Positions 18,118-23,950 of a stretch of 64,000 nt of DNA are shown here, in pieces. Under the pieces are notes generated by a model. The model was not told the DNA's origin. It searched no databases and was given only the letters and a program-made list of their open reading frames with translations. Both the position numbers and the translations under genes were made by a program. Position 1 is the stretch's first letter. Every line of letters starts with the position of its first letter. The DNA comes from JALYUM01 sp036688685 (GTDB lineage Bacteria > Pseudomonadota > Gammaproteobacteria > Burkholderiales > Burkholderiaceae_D): the NCBI RefSeq assembly GCF_036688685.1, contig NZ_JAQQPS010000005.1, forward strand, positions 248,001 through 312,000, written 5' to 3'.

Positions 18118-19196
18118 CGCCGTCGCTGCTGCTGCGGACCCTGCGCGATCCGGCCTCGGCGCTCGACCTGACCCTGGCGCAATGGGATCTGATGCTGCGC
18201 CAGGCGGCGCGGGCGAAGTTGATGGCGTGCCTGGTCTGTTTGTTCGATGACGCCGGTCTTGCCAGCAGCCTTCCCGCACCCGTGCTGCCGCACCTGGAAT
18301 GGACTCGCGTCATGCTGCAGCGCCACGCCATGGCGGTCGATTTCGAGGTCGAGCGCATCCATGCCGCGCTCGCTGGCCTGCATACGCCGCTGCTGCTGCT
18401 CAAGGGCGCCGCCTACCGTGCTGCCGGTTTGGCGCCAGCGCGGGGGCGTTTGTTCAGCGATGTCGACATCCTGGTGCCAAAAGCACGCATCGGCGAAGTC
18501 GAGGCGGCATTGATGATGCACGGCTGGAGCGGCGCCGAACACGATGCCTACGACCAGCGCTACTACCGCGAATGGATGCACGAAATTCCACCTATGCAAC
18601 ACACGCGACGCCAAAGTGTGATCGATGTTCACCATGCAATCTTGCCGGAAACGGCGCGCGTGCGCCCGGACCCGGCCCGCCTGCGCGCCGCCGCCGTCAA
18701 TGTGCCGGGCATGCCCGGGGTGCAGACGCTGGCGCCGTTTGATATGGTCCTGCACAGCGCGGTGCACCTGTTTTATGACGGCGAGTTCGACAACGGCCTG
18801 CGCGACCTGTTCGATTTGCACCGCCTGCTGACGCAGTTCGGCGCCACGCCCGGCTTCTGGGACGGCTTGCCGGCGCGCGCTTTCGAGCTGGAACTGGCGC
18901 GGCCCCTGCTGTACGCCTTGCGCTACAGTGCCCGCCTGCTCGATACGCCCGTGCCGGCCGCCGCGATCGCCGCGCTGGCACCCGCGGCGCCCCGCCGCGG
19001 CTTGATGATGTTGATGGATGGCTTGTTCCTGCGCGCGCTGCAGCCCGCCCATGCCAGCTGTAACGATGCACTCACGGGCGTGGCGCGTGCTGCGCTGTAC
19101 GTCCGCGGCAACTGGCTGCGCATGCCGCCGCTGCTGCTGGCGCGCCATCTGTTTCACAAAGCGTTCCTGTCCAGGTCTGGCGCAAGCGTCTCCTGA
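18114..19196 (+). CDS. Nucleotidyltransferase family protein (NTP_transf_5 type)
   Basis: A 360-residue protein. The central motif LLLLKGAAYRAAGL followed by GRLFSDVDILVP supplies the paired Asp of the nucleotidyltransferase active site (about residues 93-125). A His-rich segment VIDVHHAIL and a helical C-terminal part follow. Relatives (PF14907) are uncharacterised and commonly accompany peptide-modification or lasso-peptide-like cassettes. The ATG overlaps the kinase stop by ATGA. It probably transfers a nucleotide to a protein or small molecule handled by this cassette (inference). No clear terminator follows. Confidence 0.85.
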   Translation: MTPSLLLRTLRDPASALDLTLAQWDLMLRQAARAKLMACLVCLFDDAGLASSLPAPVLPHLEWTRVMLQRHAMAVDFEVERIHAALAGLHTPLLLLKGAAYRAAGLAPARGRLFSDVDILVPKARIGEVEAALMMHGWSGAEHDAYDQRYYREWMHEIPPMQHTRRQSVIDVHHAILPETARVRPDPARLRAAAVNVPGMPGVQTLAPFDMVLHSAVHLFYDGEFDNGLRDLFDLHRLLTQFGATPGFWDGLPARAFELELARPLLYALRYSARLLDTPVPAAAIAALAPAAPRRGLMMLMDGLFLRALQPAHASCNDALTGVARAALYVRGNWLRMPPLLLARHLFHKAFLSRSGASVS

Positions 19197-19288
19197 GACA
19201 GCTTGTGCCCGTGTCGGGAATTCCCTCCGGCGACCATTCTTCGAGCTCTGTCAAGAAATTTTTCTTTCAGTTCAGTATTGTTGCTGCA

Positions 19289-19303
19289 AGTAATTTAATT
19301 ACT
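19289..19303. promoter_or_regulatory. Perfect palindrome upstream of the first FeeM-like gene
   Basis: AGTAATTTAATTACT is a perfect 7-1-7 inverted repeat about 110 bp before the acyltransferase start at 19414. It could be a binding site for a dimeric regulator. No promoter consensus could be assigned with confidence in this 217-bp gap. Confidence 0.4.
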
Positions 19304-19413
19304 GTTGGTCTAGAGAAAAGTGCTTTTTAATAACTGTTGCAGTAGATTATGGATGCTATGATGGGCAACAGTACGAACGGCGCATCAGGCGTCATCCTGC
19401 TTGGAGAATGTCA

Positions 19414-20142
19414 ATGATGGACACGTTAGCGAACGAGCGAACCCATGCCAGCACGGCCGTTCAAGCCGCGACGTCTCCCTCTCCGAGTATTGTCGACGTG
19501 ACAATCAATGAGCGTGTTTTCGGCATTCGTGCCGCGGACATCGACGACCGCCGCAATTCCGCCAGTGTGCTCATCAACAAGATGTACGCCTGGCGTGGCT
19601 ACGCTGGCTCGCACCAGATTGTCACGGACCCGAACCGGATTACCCTGACCGCGTCCGACAAAGGCGAAGTCATCGGCACCCTGAGCCTCGGGCTCGATTC
19701 CAGCGTCCGCCTGCTGGCCGACCAGGTATTCCAGGACTTGATCGATCCCATCCGCGCCAACGGCAGGGTGTGCGAGCTGATCAAGTTTGCCATCGACCCT
19801 TCGGTGAAATCGAGAGCCGTGCTGGCTTCGCTGTTTCACGTCGCCTTCATCTACGCCCGCGACCTGAACAATTGCAGCGATATTTTCATCGAGGTCAACC
19901 CGCGCCACCGGCGCTTTTACGAGAGATTGCTCAAGTTTCGGGTGGTGTGCGAGCCGCGTGACAATCCGCGCGTCCAAGCGCCGGCCGTCCTGATGCACAT
20001 GAACACCGACTACGGAACCAGCCTCATCGCAGAATGGGCCGGCCGCACCGACGATTTGGAACATGAACACTCGCTGTTTCCGTATTTCTTTTCGCAACGC
20101 GAAGAGGTCGGTATCATCAACCGTTTGAAACTGATCGGTTGA
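19414..20142 (+). CDS. N-acyl amino acid synthase FeeM-like (LuxI-fold acyltransferase), copy 1
   Basis: About 242 residues from ATG 19414, which has GGAG 7 bases upstream; an ATG at 19408 is too close to it. The core pattern ASVLINKMYAWRGYAG, then DPNRITLTASDKGEVIGTLSLG, then IEVNPRHRRFYERLL is that of FeeM-type N-acyl amino acid synthases, relatives of LuxI. They join an acyl group from acyl-ACP to an amino acid. The C-terminal FFSQREEVGIINRL segment recurs in the paralogue at 23084-23740. It lies upstream of a methyltransferase and a PEP-CTERM gene. The amino acid and acyl chain are unknown. Confidence 0.85.
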   Translation: MMDTLANERTHASTAVQAATSPSPSIVDVTINERVFGIRAADIDDRRNSASVLINKMYAWRGYAGSHQIVTDPNRITLTASDKGEVIGTLSLGLDSSVRLLADQVFQDLIDPIRANGRVCELIKFAIDPSVKSRAVLASLFHVAFIYARDLNNCSDIFIEVNPRHRRFYERLLKFRVVCEPRDNPRVQAPAVLMHMNTDYGTSLIAEWAGRTDDLEHEHSLFPYFFSQREEVGIINRLKLIG

Positions 20143-20272
20143 CCGGCGTCGCAGCATTCCACCTGCCATCTGCATGCAGGCGCGCCCTTCACGGGATGCG
20201 CCTGCTACATGCGTTCCGCGTTGCAATTTTAATGTCTCTTTTCTCCATTTACATTCATACAAGGAAGTATTC

Positions 20273-20947
20273 ATGACGATCGGTAAAAACCGGGATGAAA
20301 TCGCTGAAGCGTATTCCTCCCCACCATGGTGGTATGACCTGCGCGGGTTCTTCATTTTGACATTTGCCTATAACAGCACAATCGGCACCCAGCTGCGTTT
20401 TTTTGGTCCGAACTTCGGTCCAGAGCACCTGGAGGTGGCGTGCGGCACGGGCACCTTGCTGGAAATGATTTTGAAATGGCGCCGCCGCAAGCAGCTGCCG
20501 CAGGTGAAAGTGATGGGCATCGACTACGCGCCCTCCATGCTGGCCGGCGCCGTCAAGCGCTTTGCCAGGGATCCGCAGGTGCAAGTTCAGCACGCCGACG
20601 CGGCGCAGCTGCCTTTCCCCGACAACACATTCGATACGGCCAATATCGCGAACTCGATCCATTGCTTTCCGACAATCGATGGCGCCTTGCGCGATATTTT
20701 GCGCGTGCTGAAACCGGGCGGGACGCTGGCGGCGAACGTGCTGTTGTACCCGAGTGGTTTTGCGCCCTTGCGCTGGGCGGCGCAGAAGATCAACGACTGG
20801 GGCATCAAAAAGGGCATTCTGTACAGCCCCTTCGAACAGGCTGATATTCGCCAGAAGATGCTCGCGGCAGGCTATGAAATTGCCTCCGACTTCAAGGCTG
20901 GGAATACCTGGAATGTCGTGGCCCGCAAGCCTATGCATGGCGCGTGA
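20273..20947 (+). CDS. Class I SAM-dependent methyltransferase
   Basis: A 224-residue Methyltransf_11-type enzyme. The start at ATG 20273 has AAGGA 7 bases upstream; the longer frame adds an unlike leader. SAM motif I is LEVACGTGTLLEM (about residues 52-64), followed by GIDYAPSMLAGA and the post-motif LRVLKPGGTL. The N-terminal PPWWYDLRGFFIL and inner hydrophobic stretches suggest a membrane-associated lipid-like or quinone-like substrate (inference). It lies 130 bp after the FeeM-like gene and is closed by a hairpin at 20989-21027, so the two may form a unit. Confidence 0.85.
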   Translation: MTIGKNRDEIAEAYSSPPWWYDLRGFFILTFAYNSTIGTQLRFFGPNFGPEHLEVACGTGTLLEMILKWRRRKQLPQVKVMGIDYAPSMLAGAVKRFARDPQVQVQHADAAQLPFPDNTFDTANIANSIHCFPTIDGALRDILRVLKPGGTLAANVLLYPSGFAPLRWAAQKINDWGIKKGILYSPFEQADIRQKMLAAGYEIASDFKAGNTWNVVARKPMHGA

Positions 20948-20988
20948 GCGCGTCAGCATGCATTAAATCATTATGCTTAATAAATAAT

Positions 20989-21027
20989 AATGACCTATGG
21001 AAACTTACTAAATTTCCACAGGTCATT
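20989..21027. terminator. Long hairpin after the methyltransferase gene
   Basis: AATGACCTATGGAAA and TTTCCACAGGTCATT form a 15-bp stem with a single mismatch and a 9-base loop, followed by an AT-rich run. It separates the methyltransferase gene from the PEP-CTERM gene's own promoter. Confidence 0.7.
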
Positions 21028-21142
21028 TATATTTCTTATTTGTAAGTTTGTTGCAGCAAAACGTGTCGGATTTTTTTACAGTGTTAATTCCGCGACAGCT
21101 TTTTAATTTGTAAGTCATTGATTTTTAAGGGGGTTGGATATC

Positions 21143-21158
21143 TGGCACAGTTGTTGCT
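21143..21158 (+). promoter_or_regulatory. Sigma-54 (-24/-12) promoter for the PEP-CTERM gene
   Basis: TGGCACAGTTGTTGCT matches the RpoN consensus almost perfectly, with GG and GC exactly 10 bases apart, 45 bp before the ATG at 21203. In related floc-forming bacteria PEP-CTERM genes are under RpoN with the PrsK/PrsR two-component pair (established knowledge); that pair is not in this window. A TTTTACAGTG element lies at 21074-21083. Confidence 0.88.
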
Positions 21159-21202
21159 ATATACCTGTCATCGGTACTACCTCACACCCCACGGAGATTA
21201 AG

Positions 21203-22030
21203 ATGAAATTGTTTTCGAAAACCATTCTGGCCTGCTCGATCGCTGCAGCTTCCCTGTTCGCTGGCGCAAGCGCCCAAGCTGCTGAGTTCAATCAGTTCAT
21301 CATCAATCCATACGGCACGTATGACAACTTCGCCGCAGACAAAATTACTGGTAATTATGTCGAAACGGCGACGTTTAATGTTGATGGCACGTTCAACGTC
21401 TCTTTGTACTGGAAAGCTGGCCAGTTCGTCACCAACCAAGGCACCTATGCCTACGATGCTGATGAAACTGGTCTGGGCAATTCCTACGGTATCTATGCTC
21501 TTTACAAGGCATCTGGTAAATACAGCCAATCTGGCGCCATCACGACTTTCCAATTCATTTCCAGCCCTTCGGACAGTCTTGAGCTGATCGTCGATACCAA
21601 TAAAAATAACAAACTGGTCTCGAATGCGTCGACCGGCACGGGTGACTTCGTTTTCTCTAACACCACCGATGATGTCGTCTTGGCATCAGGCGATCCGCTG
21701 GTTGGCCAAGGTGAGCTCAATCCTGCGTTGAAGACCTGCGGAACCGGCCCCACCCCAGGCGCAAGCGGCATCAACTGCGGTAGTTTCGGCTCTACCACCA
21801 CGTTTGTGCTGACCGATGAAGGCAAGGCGTTTTTCATTTCGCCAACACCTTTCTACAATCTGTCGTTTCAGTCGGGTCAGTTGAACAATTTCCCTGTCGG
21901 CGGCACCCGCACGATCAACGGTTCGCTTGACGTGGTATTCGCCAACGAAGTTCCTGAGCCAGCATCGCTGGGTCTGATGGGCCTGGGCCTGCTGGGTCTG
22001 GGTTTCCTGCGCGGTCGCAAGCAGTCGTAA
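21203..22030 (+). CDS. PEP-CTERM sorting domain protein, PepA-like (flocculation-associated)
   Basis: A 275-residue exported protein; ATG 21203 has GGAG 6 bases upstream. A signal peptide runs to about residue 26 (SAQA). The C-terminal 26 residues (250-275) form the sorting signal: VPEP, a Gly/Leu-rich membrane segment, then the basic tail RGRKQS. The middle region (GNYVE, AGQF, TGLGNSYGIYALY, DEGKAFF, TINGS) resembles the flocculation-associated PepA family as I recall it; I am less sure of that name than of the sorting signal. It is the expected substrate of exosortase XrtA at 4259-5803 and sits behind a sigma-54 promoter. Confidence 0.9.
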   Translation: MKLFSKTILACSIAAASLFAGASAQAAEFNQFIINPYGTYDNFAADKITGNYVETATFNVDGTFNVSLYWKAGQFVTNQGTYAYDADETGLGNSYGIYALYKASGKYSQSGAITTFQFISSPSDSLELIVDTNKNNKLVSNASTGTGDFVFSNTTDDVVLASGDPLVGQGELNPALKTCGTGPTPGASGINCGSFGSTTTFVLTDEGKAFFISPTPFYNLSFQSGQLNNFPVGGTRTINGSLDVVFANEVPEPASLGLMGLGLLGLGFLRGRKQS

Positions 22031-22070
22031 TTGATGTGCCTGGCCTCGTGCCAGGTCCGTCATACGATAT

Positions 22071-22105
22071 AAAAAAACCACTGTCTGCGGACAGTGGTTT
22101 TTTTT
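22071..22105. terminator. Bidirectional rho-independent terminator
   Basis: CCACTGTC and GACAGTGG form a perfect 8-bp stem around a TGCG loop, flanked by seven A on the left and eight T on the right. It can stop transcription from both the PEP-CTERM gene (plus) and the ThiF-like gene (minus), which converge here. Confidence 0.9.
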
Positions 22106-22119
22106 ATGCCAGGTTCAAA

Positions 22120-22986
22120 TCAGGCTTTGCCGGCAAACTGGCGCTTGCCGATCGCAATGGCCAGGCGCTGGATCGGGTGTTTGTTACCCCACGGGCGCCA
22201 GGTGCGCGACAGCCTGTTGCGGTAAGCGTCGAACTGCATGCCGTGCGGCGCTGCCAGTACGTCGCCGCGGCCGAGCAGGATTTTCAGCGATTCGGTCGCG
22301 GCGACGCCGGCACACAGCTGGCAGCCCATGATGGTCGACGGTCCGCGCTGTTCGGCAAAATTGACCGCCTCCGGAAACACCAGGTAGGAACGGTGCAAAC
22401 CCGCCGGCGCCAGGCCGACGGCAAACCGGATCGCCTTGTCCAGGTCCGGCAAATCGCCCCACTGAAAATATTCTTCGAACGTCATTTTGCCCGGCATGAA
22501 ATTCAGTAGGGCCGTGCCCATGCCCAGCGGCGCGGCGGTGGTCGCCGGAATGCCGAGTGTTGCGCACATGGCAAAGGTTTTCTGGCGTATTTCGAAGGCA
22601 AAGAAATCCAGGCTGTCGACATACAGGTCGACACCGCTGAAAAATGCCGCGAGATTGTCTGAATTAATTCCTTCTGGAAATAACTGTATATCGATTTCGG
22701 GATTGATATCGCGCGCCATGCGCGCCAATACGTCCGCTTTCGGTTGTCCCAAAGTCGACATGTTCGCGCCAACCTGGCGATTAAAATTGGGCAAATCGAA
22801 GGTATCGAAATCGGCCAGGTGGAATTTGGTAATGCCCAGGCGGGCCAGTGTCAGCAAATGGACGCCGCCGACTCCGCCGCCGCCGGCGATGGCAATGCGT
22901 TTGGTGCGCAGAATGGCTTGTTCCTCAGGCGTGACCCAGCCGATATTGCGGGAAAATGCCTGCTCGTAGCGAAATGAAATCGTCAT
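22120..22986 (-). CDS. ThiF/MoeB/HesA-family E1-like adenylyltransferase
   Basis: A 288-residue protein. The nucleotide-binding loop AIAGGGGVGG (about residues 31-40) is followed by DFDTFDLPNFNRQ, the Asp and Arg contacts of E1-like enzymes, and by a late GCQLCAG that may be part of a Cys pair. ThiF/MoeB enzymes adenylate the C-terminus of a ubiquitin-like partner; standalone relatives adenylate peptides or amino acids. No ThiS/MoaD-like partner is seen nearby. It follows the second FeeM-like acyltransferase by 97 bp with a hairpin between them, so the two probably share a message. Confidence 0.87.
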   Translation of the reverse strand: MTISFRYEQAFSRNIGWVTPEEQAILRTKRIAIAGGGGVGGVHLLTLARLGITKFHLADFDTFDLPNFNRQVGANMSTLGQPKADVLARMARDINPEIDIQLFPEGINSDNLAAFFSGVDLYVDSLDFFAFEIRQKTFAMCATLGIPATTAAPLGMGTALLNFMPGKMTFEEYFQWGDLPDLDKAIRFAVGLAPAGLHRSYLVFPEAVNFAEQRGPSTIMGCQLCAGVAATESLKILLGRGDVLAAPHGMQFDAYRNRLSRTWRPWGNKHPIQRLAIAIGKRQFAGKA

Positions 22987-23036
22987 GGGAAGCCGTTAAA
23001 TAGTAAAAGGTTCGGTAATGCGGCGCCATAAACGCC

Positions 23037-23059
23037 AGCGCCGGCACAAGGCCGGCGCT
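23037..23059. repeat. Hairpin between FeeM-like copy 2 and the ThiF-like gene
   Basis: AGCGCCGGC and GCCGGCGCT form a perfect 9-bp stem with a 5-base loop. There is no T tract, so it is more likely a message-processing or stability element than a terminator. Confidence 0.55.
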
Positions 23060-23083
23060 GCAACATCGGGAAGCGGGCGCGCG

Positions 23084-23740
23084 TTAGTGCGCCGGCTGTT
23101 CGTCGATCGATAGCAGACGGTGAATAATACCCTGCTCCTCGCGTGGCGAAAAGAAATAGGGGTAGAAAGAGCGCTCATTGACCGCCGTGCTGAACGATCC
23201 GCCGTGTTTCGCGATTTGTTCGCTGACGAAGGCCAGGTTCACGCGCAGCAGATAGGCCGGGGCATTCACACGGGTATTGGTCTTCATGTCGCCGATGCGC
23301 CTGAAGCCGAGCATGTATTCGTAGAACCGGCGATGGCGCGGATTGACCTCGATGACGATGTCGGTGCACTGGTGAATATCGCGCGCATAGATCACGGCCA
23401 GGTGGAACAGGTTGGCCAGCGCGGTCTTGGAACGGACCGCCGGATCGAACGCCAGCTTGGTAAATTCGCACAGGTGCGCACCGCTGCGGCGCAGTTCATC
23501 GAGTTCATCCTTGAATACCTGGTCGGCCACCAGGCCAATTTCAGAGTCCATGCCCAGCGTCAGGGTGCCGACGACATCGCCTTTGTCGGTGGCAGTGAGG
23601 GTAATACGGTTAGGATCGTCGGAGAAATGGTGCGTTCCCGCGTATCCACGCCACGCATACATCTTATTAATCAGCATGCTGGCCGAGTTGCGACCTTCCG
23701 CAGTATCGGTCAACCTGATTCCGAATGAATCTTGGTTCAA
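23084..23740 (-). CDS. N-acyl amino acid synthase FeeM-like, copy 2
   Basis: 218 residues, paralogous to 19414-20142 across the core (NSASMLINKMYAWRGYAG, DPNRITLTATDKGDVVGTL, IEVNPRHRRFYEYML, FFSPREEQGIIHRL). It lacks the N-terminal extension of copy 1. The only start with a plausible ribosome site is TTG 23740, with GAGG 8 bases upstream inside an inverted repeat; an in-frame stop lies just above. The family transfers acyl chains from acyl-ACP to amino acids or related amines. It stands divergent from the methyltransferase/PEP-CTERM side and upstream of the ThiF-like gene. Confidence 0.85.
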   Translation of the reverse strand: MNQDSFGIRLTDTAEGRNSASMLINKMYAWRGYAGTHHFSDDPNRITLTATDKGDVVGTLTLGMDSEIGLVADQVFKDELDELRRSGAHLCEFTKLAFDPAVRSKTALANLFHLAVIYARDIHQCTDIVIEVNPRHRRFYEYMLGFRRIGDMKTNTRVNAPAYLLRVNLAFVSEQIAKHGGSFSTAVNERSFYPYFFSPREEQGIIHRLLSIDEQPAH

Positions 23741-23744
23741 GATA

Positions 23745-23766
23745 ACGTCCTCATCTATGAGGACGT
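23745..23766 (-). promoter_or_regulatory. Inverted repeat covering the ribosome site of FeeM-like copy 2
   Basis: ACGTCCTCAT and ATGAGGACGT are perfect 10-base arms separated by 2 bases. On the minus-strand message the 3' arm holds the GAGG that serves the TTG start 4 bases further on, so the folded form (8-bp stem, 6-base loop) would hide it. It could equally be a DNA operator. Confidence 0.6.
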
Positions 23767-23950
23767 CATATTATCGCGTTCACCGACAAAATGGCGATTC
23801 GATAGGAAATTAATCAGCCTATTATCAAATTAATACCAAAAAGTGGAAACAAAATGTAAATCAGGTATTAATTTCCCATTCTTCGGAATTAATGCACTGA
23901 GGTAATAACGGTGGCGCCCCAATTTATTTCCATGAGGAACCACATTATTA

